NCBI GenBank assembly: GCA_035472475.1
Contig: DATIPA010000256.1
Coordinates: 3,799 to 67,798 of the forward strand
From: JAFAXD01 sp035472475
GTDB lineage: Bacteria > Pseudomonadota > Alphaproteobacteria > Rhizobiales > Xanthobacteraceae
Direction of reading: 5' to 3'
Length of the DNA: 64,000 bases
Shown: positions 1 to 7,249 of the stretch, one piece after another
Layout: the number at the start of each line of letters is the position of its first letter
Position numbering within the stretch: the first letter of the stretch is position 1
Notes under the pieces: model-generated
What the model was told of the DNA's origin: nothing
Databases searched by the model: none
The model's input: only the letters and a program-made list of their open reading frames with translations
Made by a program: the position numbers and the translations under genes

Positions 1-87
1 ATGACGCGTACCGGCGGGTATATGCTGCCTGAGGATCAGGACGCGTTGCGGGCCGCGCGAGCGTTGCTGGTTGATCTCGGCAAGTAG
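1..87 (+). CDS. short or 5'-truncated ORF at left edge
   Basis: The frame is open from the first base and ends at TAG (85-87), giving 28 residues if the ATG at base 1 is the start. It may be the tail of a longer gene that begins outside the window. No motif is visible. Its last codons contain the -35 element of the next gene's promoter, so the two genes are tightly packed. Function unknown. Confidence 0.35.
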   Translation: MTRTGGYMLPEDQDALRAARALLVDLGK

Positions 88-105
88 TCGTGCTACAAAC
101 GTGGC
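71..105 (+). promoter_or_regulatory. leaderless class-A promoter
   Basis: -35 TTGATC (71-76), 17-bp spacer ending GTAGTCGTGC, -10 TACAAA (94-99), then 6 bp to ATG 106. The transcript should begin at the start codon. GTAG-N5-CTACAAA forms the shared imperfect palindrome. Confidence 0.75.
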
Positions 106-288
106 ATGAAGGTCACAGCGGATACGATCACGCCGAACCAGATCCGGATCTTGCGTCTCGCGCTACGTGCTGAGATCGAGGAACGGATCGATCTTACGCA
201 CGCATGTGCCGATGCGATCGCGAGCGCCAATGATTATGGATCTCGTGTGATGTTGGCGATGGCGTGGAATGAAAGGGAGCCGGAATGA
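106..288 (+). CDS. hypothetical protein, 60 aa
   Basis: First gene behind the leaderless promoter at 71-105; there is no ribosome-binding site and none would fit. The product is a small, probably helical protein with no recognised domain. It ends in an ATGA overlap with the next gene, so the two are probably translationally coupled. Function unknown. Confidence 0.65.
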   Translation: MKVTADTITPNQIRILRLALRAEIEERIDLTHACADAIASANDYGSRVMLAMAWNEREPE

Positions 289-614
289 GCGATTCCGACA
301 AGACTCGTCACCCGATCGTCTGTCGCGGCGTGGACATCACCGAGCACGTGGGGCAGTTGTTCTCCGTCGCGGCCGACATGTGGGAGATGGGTGCGCTGGA
401 TCAGGCGGAAACGGAAGCCGCGATCTCGATTGCTGCACTGGTTGGATGGGAGCGCAGCACGGATGATGTTGCCACCGATCCGCCTGGGTACCCTGAAGGA
501 TCCCCTGCGGAATCCGGACCTGCACGAGAGAAATGGCTCGCAGACCGTAAGGCGGTTATCGCTGCATGGATCGCCGATGTCAAGGAGCGGGCGCTACGCG
601 AGGTGAAATCATGA
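285..614 (+). CDS. hypothetical protein, 109 aa
   Basis: Starts inside the ATGA overlap with the preceding gene and is followed by another ATGA overlap, as throughout this early operon. The product has a helical N-terminal half, a Pro/Gly-rich middle (about 65-80) and a charged helical C-terminus. No domain recognised. Function unknown. Confidence 0.65.
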   Translation: MSDSDKTRHPIVCRGVDITEHVGQLFSVAADMWEMGALDQAETEAAISIAALVGWERSTDDVATDPPGYPEGSPAESGPAREKWLADRKAVIAAWIADVKERALREVKS

Positions 615-760
615 CCGCGCGCGCCATCCCAGTGCTCCATTGGACTCCCGGCGAGCCCGTGGTGCAGCACGTCGACCCGCGAGTCCTCACCAAGCCGACG
701 CGCAAGCTCAGCCCGGCGGCGCTTGCTGCGCTAGTCGAGCTGTGCAGGAGGGTGCCGTGA
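611..760 (+). CDS. hypothetical protein, 49 aa
   Basis: Start ATG overlaps the stop of the upstream gene (ATGA) and its own stop overlaps the GTG of the next gene, which supports the reading frame despite its shortness. The product is basic with a Pro-containing N-terminus and a C-terminal helix. Function unknown. Confidence 0.55.
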   Translation: MTARAIPVLHWTPGEPVVQHVDPRVLTKPTRKLSPAALAALVELCRRVP

Positions 761-942
761 GGGGCAGCGCGATCTCCGATCTCCGCGAGATGGTCGAGCG
801 GGTCATCCAGTTCGTGTCGGACCGCGGCGACCAGTGGGAGCGGCCGGGTACGCCGGAGCACCTCCTGATCGAAAACGCGAAGCTCATGAAGGGCATCGCC
901 GATGGGCTCGAGCGAAACAAGATCGACATGGTGCTCAAGTGA
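757..942 (+). CDS. hypothetical protein, 61 aa
   Basis: GTG start in a GTGA overlap with the gene before; the stop overlaps the next GTG in the same way. The product is amphipathic and helical with a central Trp-Glu-Arg-Pro-Gly turn. No motif recognised. Its place in the coupled operon is the main support. Confidence 0.6.
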   Translation: MRGSAISDLREMVERVIQFVSDRGDQWERPGTPEHLLIENAKLMKGIADGLERNKIDMVLK

Positions 943-1220
943 GCCTGCCTTTGTGGTGGCTTTCGTTCGCCGATCCAGGGAGGCCATCCGGTGAACAGTT
1001 TCTCGGAGTCTGTCTGGTGAACGCCGCAGACATGGTGAGCGCGATCAGAGTGGCTCATGCACTCGGCATCAATCCGGGAGGTCAGGTGGCTGGCGTTAAG
1101 GTAGATCCGCGCGCTCAGACGCGGCTATCATTTTCGCTGGATCCATACCTCGATCGCCGGATATATCCCGATGAGGCTCGCGAATTGGACCGGCGCATCA
1201 ATCAGGAGTTAGCATCATGA
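939..1220 (+). CDS. conserved phage hypothetical, LWWLSFADP type
   Basis: GTG start in a GTGA overlap. The N-terminus (LPLWWLSFADP, then GEQFLGV) and a central ALGINPGG motif resemble a small conserved protein that I recall from many phages and prophages; its function is not known to me. 93 aa, probably a compact alpha/beta domain. Translationally coupled on both sides. Confidence 0.65.
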   Translation: MSLPLWWLSFADPGRPSGEQFLGVCLVNAADMVSAIRVAHALGINPGGQVAGVKVDPRAQTRLSFSLDPYLDRRIYPDEARELDRRINQELAS

Positions 1221-1411
1221 TGTCCTATGAACGATTGAAGGAGGCCATCGGAAGGCTGGGCTCCGAGCACGAGCCACCGCTGGGCTGGCAGAGACGGGTG
1301 CTCGCGAGCTGTCGATTCGAGGACCATGATCCGGGCGATGAGGATCCGGGCGAGTTTTCCGTGGAGTGGGCAGAGCGCTGGCTCGCTGCGCAATTCCCCG
1401 TGATCAAATGA
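1217..1411 (+). CDS. hypothetical protein, 64 aa
   Basis: ATGATG start overlaps the upstream stop. The product has an acidic stretch (residues 35-48) and an aromatic C-terminal helix. It overlaps the next gene by ATGA. Nothing identifies a function. Confidence 0.55.
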   Translation: MMSYERLKEAIGRLGSEHEPPLGWQRRVLASCRFEDHDPGDEDPGEFSVEWAERWLAAQFPVIK

Positions 1412-1800
1412 GCCGCAGCGTCGTCTTGACCGCACGCAAGGTCCCGTGTCCGACCTGCGGTGCGCCGCGCTTTGAATACTGCATCGATGCGCATGGCAAC
1501 CTCTGCGAGTATCGTAGCCACCCCGCGAGGGTCATCGCTGCCCGCGAGGCGCCGGATCTTACACCGGGTCACATAGAAGCGCTGCGCAAGCTCCATTTGG
1601 ACCCGACGCGATACATCGAGCCCGGAATGCGGATCGCGCTACTCAAGCGCAAGCTGATCACCGATCCGGACCCACCGAATGGTCCGCATGAGCACCGGCA
1701 GAGCAAACCGCCCAAGCGTCGGCACCCGCTGACCGATGCGGGGCGCGCAGCGATCGGGGAGTTGACCCAGGTCGCCAGTCCTGCTACAAACGCAGAATGA
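1408..1800 (+). CDS. small zinc-binding-type protein, 130 aa
   Basis: ATGA-coupled start. Residues 13-24 (CPTCGAPRFEYC) plus a downstream His suggest a zinc ribbon of the kind seen at the N-terminus of many small phage and actinobacterial proteins. The C-terminal half is basic and proline-rich. The end of the coding sequence carries the -35, spacer and -10 of the promoter for the next gene. Function unknown; nucleic-acid binding is plausible but inferred. Confidence 0.6.
   Translation: MSRSVVLTARKVPCPTCGAPRFEYCIDAHGNLCEYRSHPARVIAAREAPDLTPGHIEALRKLHLDPTRYIEPGMRIALLKRKLITDPDPPNGPHEHRQSKPPKRRHPLTDAGRAAIGELTQVASPATNAE
1762..1796 (+). promoter_or_regulatory. leaderless class-A promoter inside 3' end of upstream gene
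   Basis: -35 TTGACC (1762-1767), 17-bp spacer, -10 TACAAA (1785-1790) with extended TGC in front, 6 bp to ATG 1797. The left palindrome arm is degenerate here (CAGT instead of GTAG). Confidence 0.7.
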
Positions 1801-2129
1801 AGCGCATAACGATCGCGATCGCGACGGCGTATTACACGATTCAGGCCAAGGAAGTCAAGGCGGTGGTCGTCGGCGATTGGGCCGTGCACCACTACGCCGG
1901 CAATTGGATCGTGACCCATATTCCGACCGGGCGAGGTGTCCTGGTGGTCGACAGTGAGACCCACGGGATCCGCGTGGCCAAGCGTCTGCGCCGCGAGGTC
2001 GATATGCGGTCATTTCCGGATTGCTTCCTGCCGGCCAACGTACACCCGCTGATCGAGCATGATGCGCTCGAGACGATCGACCGTATCGTCCGCGAGGAGA
2101 AGGCGCGGAGACACGACGAGGTTGCATGA
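1797..2129 (+). CDS. hypothetical protein, 110 aa
   Basis: ATG lies 6 bp after the -10, giving a probable leaderless start, and also overlaps the upstream stop by ATGA, so the gene can be read from two transcripts. The N-terminal 55 residues look beta-rich, the rest helical and charged. No domain recognised. It ends in an ATGA overlap with the methyltransferase gene, so it may be co-produced with it. Confidence 0.65.
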   Translation: MKRITIAIATAYYTIQAKEVKAVVVGDWAVHHYAGNWIVTHIPTGRGVLVVDSETHGIRVAKRLRREVDMRSFPDCFLPANVHPLIEHDALETIDRIVREEKARRHDEVA

Positions 2130-2857
2130 TCCGCTTCGAGCTCCACCAAGGAGACGCGGTCGAGTGGTTGGCCTCGCTCCCCTCCGGCTCGATCGACCTG
2201 GCGATCACGGATCCAGCGTACGAGTCCCTCGAGAAGTACCGCGCGATCGGCACGACCACCCGGCTCAAGCAGAGCGCCGGCTCGAGCAACGCATGGTTCC
2301 AGATCTTCAAGAACGAGCGATTCCCGCCCCTGTTCGCCGAGCTCTACCGGGTGCTCCGCGAGGACTCGCACCTGTACATGTTCTGCGACCAGGAGACCGC
2401 GTTCATCGTCAAGCCGATGGGCGAGGCCGCGGGGTTCAAGTTCTGGAAACCGCTCGTGTGGGACAAGGTGACGATCGGGATGGGGTACCACTACCGAGCG
2501 CGGTACGAGTTCATCCTCTTCTTCGAGAAGGGCAAGCGCCAGCTGAACGACCTCAGCTACCCGGATGTGCTGACCTGTAATCGGGTGCGCGGTGGCTACC
2601 CGACCGAGAAACCCGTCATGGTGTGCGAGTGGCTGATCACGCAGAGCTCGATCCCCGGCGACCTGGTGATCGACCCGTTCATGGGCTCCGGCTCGGTGGG
2701 TGTGGCGGCGATGAAGATGCGCCGGGACTTCGCAGGCAATGACCTGGCCGATTTCTCGCTGGAGATCGCCGACCAGCGCCTACGCGATGCCGGCGGAGTC
2801 CAGGCCGAGGCCCCGGGGCTGGCGCGCTCGAGGGTCGCGCAGCACGAACTGTTCTAG
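2126..2857 (+). CDS. DNA methyltransferase (N4-cytosine/N6-adenine type)
   Basis: SAM-dependent DNA amino-methyltransferase, 243 aa. Catalytic motif IV DPAY lies at residues 29-32 and SAM-binding motif I DPFMGSGS at 183-190, the order of beta-class enzymes; YPTEKP (158-163) is the usual segment before motif I. Length suits a stand-alone phage enzyme. No restriction endonuclease partner is adjacent, so protection of phage DNA or gene regulation is more likely than a restriction system. The recognition sequence cannot be read from the sequence. ATGA-coupled to the upstream small gene. Confidence 0.9.
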   Translation: MIRFELHQGDAVEWLASLPSGSIDLAITDPAYESLEKYRAIGTTTRLKQSAGSSNAWFQIFKNERFPPLFAELYRVLREDSHLYMFCDQETAFIVKPMGEAAGFKFWKPLVWDKVTIGMGYHYRARYEFILFFEKGKRQLNDLSYPDVLTCNRVRGGYPTEKPVMVCEWLITQSSIPGDLVIDPFMGSGSVGVAAMKMRRDFAGNDLADFSLEIADQRLRDAGGVQAEAPGLARSRVAQHELF

Positions 2858-2892
2858 TTGACAGCGCGGAGTAGCGGTGCTACAAACTAGGC
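2858..2892 (+). promoter_or_regulatory. leaderless class-A promoter
   Basis: Best match to the shared design: -35 TTGACA (2858-2863), 17-bp spacer, -10 TACAAA (2881-2886), 6 bp CTAGGC, ATG 2893. GTAG-CGGTG-CTACAAA palindrome present. Confidence 0.85.
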
Positions 2893-3171
2893 ATGGCAAT
2901 AGACCGCGACGAGAAGTGCAAGCACGGGCGCACGAAATGGTGTCAGGATTGCGTGACCGAATCGTGGGCGCTGGCCAGCGCTGACGGCTACGAGCGAGGC
3001 CTCGGCTTTTCTGTCAAGTTCCTGCGCGAGCAGGCCGGGGCCTTCTTCTCGGAAGGCAAGGACGACGAGGCCCGGATGATCCGAATCCTGAGCAGGCGTC
3101 TCGAGGCTGAACTGGACAACGCCAAGACTGCTGCGACCGACGTTCGTAAGGCGCAGGGGATCATCAAGTGA
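2893..3171 (+). CDS. small Cys-containing protein, 92 aa
   Basis: Leaderless start. The N-terminus has a C-H-x3-KWC-x2-C arrangement (residues 9-20) suggestive of a zinc knuckle or ribbon; the rest is helical. Its opening (DRD, Cys, GR-x-KW) resembles the opening of the 59-aa protein at 53318, which also has this promoter type. Coupled by GTGA to the Gp88-like gene. Function unknown. Confidence 0.65.
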   Translation: MAIDRDEKCKHGRTKWCQDCVTESWALASADGYERGLGFSVKFLREQAGAFFSEGKDDEARMIRILSRRLEAELDNAKTAATDVRKAQGIIK

Positions 3172-3995
3172 GCCGCCTCCCCGTCCTCGACGAGCGCTTC
3201 ACATCGCTGCGAGCGCACGAGCGCGACATGATGCGCGATGTCGAGCGACTCACGATCGCCGACCTGCGCAAGCTGCCGTTGCTCTCGGGCAACGCTAAGA
3301 CGAGCGTGTCGCTGGACTTCCCGATCGGGCACACGTGCCAGCCGACCGCGCTGTGCTCGCGCCTCTGCTACGCGTCGCGGCCCGGGACCCCTGCACGGTG
3401 GGACAAGAGCCTGCGGATGCGCCTGCGGACGCTGCACTACTTCCAGCTCGCGAGCACCGACGAGGCTTGCGACCGGCTGATCCGCGAGTACCGGAGCCAG
3501 CAGGCGAAGTGGCGCAAGCACGGCGTGGAGCTCACCCACCTGCGGATCAACGGGACCGGGGACCTGTGCCCGGAGGTGGTGCCAGCGCTGAACCAGTTCA
3601 TGGAGCGGTGCCCAGACGTGCGGCTGTGGGTAGTGACCCGCAAGCTGGAGCTCGCCGCTCGGCTGCGGCAGTGCCCGAACTTGTACCTCCAGATCTCGGT
3701 GGACGCGTCGAGTACACCTCGCTTCGTCCACGACGCCGAACGGATGGTGCGCGAAAACCTGCGCGCCTATCTCTCGTTCCTGCGGACCAGCACGAACGAG
3801 GACGACCACGGCGCGGCCATCGTGTTCCACGAGAAGCGCACCGAGCTCCCCTGGGGCGGCGTGACCGATTGCCCGGCAGACGCGGGTCGCCTGCCCCTGA
3901 ACAACGTGCGCGGCAAAGGCGGCACGGCGTGCGCGACCTGCCGCAAGTGCTTCAGCGAAGAGACGCTCGCACGACAGCGGTTGACTGCAGCGTAG
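3168..3995 (+). CDS. Gp88-like phage protein (Fe-S cysteine pattern)
   Basis: 275 aa, GTG start coupled to the gene before. Residues 53-66 carry C-x5-C-x3-CYA and the C-terminus (about 252-260) a C-x2-C-x2-C cluster; with the GxLxLNxxRG-type segment before it, this resembles the Gene product 88 family of mycobacteriophages. The clustered cysteines and a TIM-barrel-like repeat of short beta strands suggest a radical-SAM-like iron-sulfur protein, but the reaction is not known to me. It lies directly after a DNA methyltransferase block, and a second Cys-Tyr-Ala family (DUF5131) lies at 6358. Family call from memory. Confidence 0.6.
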   Translation: MSRLPVLDERFTSLRAHERDMMRDVERLTIADLRKLPLLSGNAKTSVSLDFPIGHTCQPTALCSRLCYASRPGTPARWDKSLRMRLRTLHYFQLASTDEACDRLIREYRSQQAKWRKHGVELTHLRINGTGDLCPEVVPALNQFMERCPDVRLWVVTRKLELAARLRQCPNLYLQISVDASSTPRFVHDAERMVRENLRAYLSFLRTSTNEDDHGAAIVFHEKRTELPWGGVTDCPADAGRLPLNNVRGKGGTACATCRKCFSEETLARQRLTAA

Positions 3996-4015
3996 GCGCG
4001 CGGTAAACTCACGGC
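3981..4015 (+). promoter_or_regulatory. leaderless class-B promoter (TAAACT)
   Basis: -35 TTGACT (3981-3986), 17-bp spacer ending GCGCGG, -10 TAAACT (4004-4009), 6 bp to ATG 4016. Variant of the shared design with GCGG instead of GTGC before the -10. Confidence 0.8.
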
Positions 4016-4276
4016 ATGAGACGACCGATCTTGATGGGAGAGGCGGAGCGCATCGCGACTGGCACCGAGGAACCGTTCCAGGAGCCGCTCACGCGCAGCC
4101 TGCTTGCGGGATGGATCAAATCGGACGACGAGTTCGTGAGCATCACCTCCAAGTGCCACCGGACCGCAGGCGTGAAAGTCTGGTACCACTCGGCGGACGG
4201 AACGGCGCATCTCGTGTGCGCGAAGTGCAAGGCTGGTGTGGTGCGGCTGCAGATCGCACACGAGGTCCCGTCATGA
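4016..4276 (+). CDS. small zinc-ribbon-like protein, 86 aa
   Basis: Leaderless start behind a class-B promoter. One Cys at about residue 47 and a CAKC pair at 71-74, with a His near the first, could bind zinc. Heads a run of ATGA-coupled genes up to the RusA gene. Function unknown. Confidence 0.6.
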   Translation: MRRPILMGEAERIATGTEEPFQEPLTRSLLAGWIKSDDEFVSITSKCHRTAGVKVWYHSADGTAHLVCAKCKAGVVRLQIAHEVPS

Positions 4277-4584
4277 TCTCGCTATTGGTCTGCCGCGGAG
4301 ACTTCGAGCAGCAGTGGATCGCCGCGCTCTGCGCCGAGGGCGAGCTCGAACAAGCCGAGCACGAGTGTGAGGAGGATCTCGAACGCGAGGAGGAGCTGGC
4401 ACTGGAGCACGCGTACGCCGACGAGCCGGACGAGTGGCCGTGGTACGCCGAGGCGCCCAGCGAGGCCGAGGCCGGCGAGATCATCGAGGACGCCGACCTG
4501 CTCGGATGGCCGGTGGCGGAGACCGACGAGGTAGACCCGGATGATGAGATCGCGCTGGACGCGCAGGAAGGTGAGGACGAATGA
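4273..4584 (+). CDS. highly acidic protein, 103 aa
   Basis: ATGA-coupled start. After a short hydrophobic N-terminus the protein is extremely rich in Glu and Asp (about residues 22-103), with predicted net charge well below -30. Such proteins can act as DNA mimics that block DNA-binding host proteins (restriction, nucleoid or CRISPR factors), but no specific family is recognised; the idea rests on composition alone. Confidence 0.6.
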   Translation: MISLLVCRGDFEQQWIAALCAEGELEQAEHECEEDLEREEELALEHAYADEPDEWPWYAEAPSEAEAGEIIEDADLLGWPVAETDEVDPDDEIALDAQEGEDE

Positions 4585-4826
4585 AGATCAATCTGTATGA
4601 ACTCGAGCGCAAGGCGGTGGCATCCGCAGAATGGACGAATCCAGATGGGCCGCAAGGAGCGTCACCCTCGGAAACACTTGCCCTGATCGCACGCGTTCGG
4701 GAACTGGAGAAGATGCTAACGATCCTATCGGACGAGATCGAGCAGGCAGGTGATGATCCGAATGGCGATGTGTGCAGCGTCAGGATAGTGCGAGAGCTTG
4801 TCGCCAATGGGACGATTCTGCCATGA
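4581..4826 (+). CDS. hypothetical helical protein, 81 aa
   Basis: ATGA overlaps on both sides. Contains a short amphipathic or coiled-coil helix (about residues 33-56). No domain recognised. Confidence 0.6.
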   Translation: MKINLYELERKAVASAEWTNPDGPQGASPSETLALIARVRELEKMLTILSDEIEQAGDDPNGDVCSVRIVRELVANGTILP

Positions 4827-5434
4827 TCACATCGGTCGACAGCCCGATCGACATCAAGCACGTGCGCGGCATCGAGCCGGGCGCGAGCGCGCTGTTCTCG
4901 GCAGACGAGTTCCACCGCTACGGGCTCGAGCGGGATCTGCGACCGAGAGGTCAGCCACTGATGGACGCGATCGCTGCGCTCATGCCGCGCCGGTTGGTCG
5001 CGATCGGGATGAACCCGTCGGTTGCGAACGCGTTCAAGCCCGATCCTACGATCACGCGCGAGCTGGGGTTCGCACGCAACTGGGGCTGTTCGCTATTCAG
5101 CAAGGGGAACCTCTACGGCTGGGTGGACCCCAAGCCGGTGAAGATGTGGGCTGAGCACCGCGCCGGCACGGACATCGTGGGCCCGCACAACGACGACGCC
5201 ATCCGCACCATGCTCACCATGCTCAAGCGCGATGGCGGGATCGCGCTCGCTTGTTGGGGCAAGATGCACAGCAAGGGCGATCACTGCCTGCAGGAGGCGC
5301 GCATGATGGCGATGGTCCGCATGGCTGACGAGGTCGGCGTGACGTGGCAGTGCCTCGGCAAGAACAAGGACGGATCACCCAAGCATCCGTTGTATCTGCC
5401 GGCGAGCGCCAGGCTGGAGTCGTGGCCGAGGTGA
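4823..5434 (+). CDS. DUF1643 family protein
   Basis: 203 aa from the ATG that overlaps the upstream stop. The segment AIGMNPSVANAF followed by DPTITREL and GFARNWG (about residues 60-95) is the signature of DUF1643, a family common in phages and bacteria. Later parts (ACWG, residues about 145-148; LGKNKDGSPKHPLYL near the C-terminus) also fit. The biochemical role is not established as far as I know. Coupled by GTGA to the next gene. Confidence 0.75.
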   Translation: MITSVDSPIDIKHVRGIEPGASALFSADEFHRYGLERDLRPRGQPLMDAIAALMPRRLVAIGMNPSVANAFKPDPTITRELGFARNWGCSLFSKGNLYGWVDPKPVKMWAEHRAGTDIVGPHNDDAIRTMLTMLKRDGGIALACWGKMHSKGDHCLQEARMMAMVRMADEVGVTWQCLGKNKDGSPKHPLYLPASARLESWPR

Positions 5435-5721
5435 GCGACGTCTTTGCTGGATGCCGGTGTCTGGTAGCATGTCCGCCTGAATGCGCGCCTTACGGGCTCC
5501 CCGAGGACGTGATCCAGGCCTTCGTGGTTGGATCCGCATACATTTTCGACGCCACACGCGAGGCATCTGTTGTCGCGCGACGGGACCGCAGAACGATAGC
5601 ATTCCTGTTCAACTGCAAGCTCGTAGTGATTCGCCCATCCGATGATCCAGACACGATCGCGCGCAGGTGGTGGTTTGATGCGAATGGCGAGACCCCAGAA
5701 CAGACATGGGCGCGACGATGA
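5431..5721 (+). CDS. hypothetical protein, 96 aa
   Basis: GTG start in the GTGA overlap with the DUF1643 gene; the stop overlaps the chosen RusA start. Three Cys in the first 18 residues. No family recognised. Confidence 0.5.
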   Translation: MSDVFAGCRCLVACPPECAPYGLPEDVIQAFVVGSAYIFDATREASVVARRDRRTIAFLFNCKLVVIRPSDDPDTIARRWWFDANGETPEQTWARR

Positions 5722-6128
5722 TCGCCCGCCTGGAGTTCCGCGTGGACGGGTTCCCCCAGACCAAGGGGAGCTGGAAGGTCGCCGGCCGCAAGCGCAACGG
5801 CGCGCCGCGCATGCTGCCCGACAACCCGGCCGAGACGTCATGGGCCGAGAGCGTGGCATGGGCCGCGAAGGCAGCGTTACGCGGTCACCATTCGACCGGC
5901 GATGACCGCCGCTATGCCGTGGCGCTGGACTTCACGCTCGTGCCGCCGCCAAACCGCGGCAAGACGAACCGACGCGACCTCGACAAGTTGGCGCGCTCGG
6001 TGCTCGACGCGTTGACCGGGATCGTCTGGCATGACGACGAGCAGGTGGACCGACTCGAGCTCAGCAAGAGCGTGACCGGACCCGGGCGACCCAAGCCCGG
6101 GGTTGCAATCGTCATCGTAGCGCTGTAA
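5718..6128 (+). CDS. rusA: RusA-type Holliday junction resolvase
   Basis: 136 aa from the ATG in the ATGA overlap (an ATG 12 bp earlier is possible). The core PPPNRGKTNRRDLDK (77-91) followed by LDALTGIVWHDDEQV (96-110) carries the acidic residues (D87, D89, D106, D107 region) typical of RusA endodeoxyribonucleases, which bind Mg2+ and cut four-way DNA junctions. In the phage it would resolve recombination or replication intermediates before packaging. The recombination genes (YqaJ/annealing) are about 48 kb away. Confidence 0.9.
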   Translation: MIARLEFRVDGFPQTKGSWKVAGRKRNGAPRMLPDNPAETSWAESVAWAAKAALRGHHSTGDDRRYAVALDFTLVPPPNRGKTNRRDLDKLARSVLDALTGIVWHDDEQVDRLELSKSVTGPGRPKPGVAIVIVAL

Positions 6129-6137
6129 ACTGCAGGG
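6103..6137 (+). promoter_or_regulatory. leaderless class-B promoter
   Basis: -35 TTGCAA (6103-6108), 17-bp spacer, -10 TAAACT (6126-6131), 6 bp GCAGGG, ATG 6138. Lies in the end of the rusA gene. Confidence 0.7.
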
Positions 6138-6368
6138 ATGAAGGATCATGTTGCCCCATACTGGCACCCGGACGGCTGGCAGAGCGGAACCCTGATTCGC
6201 GAGGTGCTCCAACCACCGCCCAGTGCCCGCAGGCTCGGGCTCCGCATCGCCGGCGGCGTCGTGATGCTCTGCGTCGGTGCCTGCATCATGGGCGCGATCG
6301 CGCAGCGGCTCGAGGCGAGCGACCGAGCGGCAGTGTCGCGGATCAGCGAGATGCGCTGTGGAAGATAG
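6138..6368 (+). CDS. single-pass membrane protein, 76 aa
   Basis: Leaderless start. A hydrophobic segment at about residues 34-56 is flanked by Arg on the N side, predicting a single membrane helix with the short Arg/Glu-containing tail outside or inside the membrane. The end overlaps the start of the DUF5131 gene by 11 bp. Function unknown. Confidence 0.65.
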   Translation: MKDHVAPYWHPDGWQSGTLIREVLQPPPSARRLGLRIAGGVVMLCVGACIMGAIAQRLEASDRAAVSRISEMRCGR

Positions 6369-7218
6369 CCACATCAGCTGGACCGACCACACGCACAACA
6401 TCTGGATCGGCTGCGAGCATGCTCCGGCCTCCGATGATCCTGCCGACAGGCGCACGAGTCCCGGGTGCGACAACTGCTACGCTGAAGCGATTGATGGCCG
6501 GTTCGGGGGCGGTCACTGGGGCCCTGGCACGCCGCGCCGGTTCCTATCCGACGCCTACTGGCGCAAGCCGATCAGCTGGAACGCGCGCGCCCGGAAGAAC
6601 GGCGTGCGCGAGCGCGTGTTCTGCTCGTCGCTCGCGGACTGGGCGGAGATCCGGGACGGCGAGGTCGGCGCGGCGATGGACCGCGAGCGAGCGCGGCTGT
6701 GGAAGCTGATCCCGGCGACGCCATGGCTGGACTGGCTACTCCTCAGTAAGCGCCCGCAGAACTGGCGAGACCGCCTGCTGCTCCCTTGGCACCACGACCC
6801 ATGGCCCAACGTCTGGCTCGGGGTGACCGGAGAAAACACGGAGCAGCTCTTGCGTCGCGTGTCGATCCTGCGCAGGACGCCGGCGGCGAAGCGGTTCATC
6901 TCGGCGGAGCCGCTGCTCGAGCACATCCCTGCCGAGGTGTGGGACGACGCGCTTGGCATCGGTCGGACCTTCGGCGCTGATTACCCGGAGATCAACTGGC
7001 TGATCATCGGCGACGAGAGCGGGCCGCACCGCAGGCCGGCGCAGGTGGACTGGTACCGCACGGCGCGCGAGGCGGCGCTGCGCCATGGTGTGGCGCTGCA
7101 CGTCAAGCAGTGGAATGGACCCACATCGCCTGGCATGCACGGCGATGGTGCGACCGGAAAGGGCAAGATCCATCTGCCGATCCTCGACGGGAAAAGGTGG
7201 GACCAGATCCCACGTTGA
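6358..7218 (+). CDS. DUF5131 family protein (phage Gp37/Gp68-like)
   Basis: 286 aa from GTG 6358, which overlaps the previous gene by 11 bp. ISWTDHTHNIWIGC at the N-terminus and SPGCDNCYAE (about 36-45) match the DUF5131 signature (SxTDxTWNPxxGC then GCxxCYAE); the insert between the first and second Cys is longer than usual. LLLSKRPQNW and WLGVTGEN (mid protein) and IIGDESGP (about 225) are further family blocks. Three clustered Cys suggest an Fe-S site of radical-SAM type; the reaction is not known. Confidence 0.8.
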   Translation: MEDSHISWTDHTHNIWIGCEHAPASDDPADRRTSPGCDNCYAEAIDGRFGGGHWGPGTPRRFLSDAYWRKPISWNARARKNGVRERVFCSSLADWAEIRDGEVGAAMDRERARLWKLIPATPWLDWLLLSKRPQNWRDRLLLPWHHDPWPNVWLGVTGENTEQLLRRVSILRRTPAAKRFISAEPLLEHIPAEVWDDALGIGRTFGADYPEINWLIIGDESGPHRRPAQVDWYRTAREAALRHGVALHVKQWNGPTSPGMHGDGATGKGKIHLPILDGKRWDQIPR

Positions 7219-7249
7219 CGAGCGCGAGTAGTTCCGCTACAAACATTGG
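7215..7249 (+). promoter_or_regulatory. leaderless class-A promoter
   Basis: -35 TTGACG (7215-7220), 17-bp spacer with GTAG-TTCCG-CTACAAA palindrome, -10 TACAAA (7238-7243), 6 bp to ATG 7250. Confidence 0.8.
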
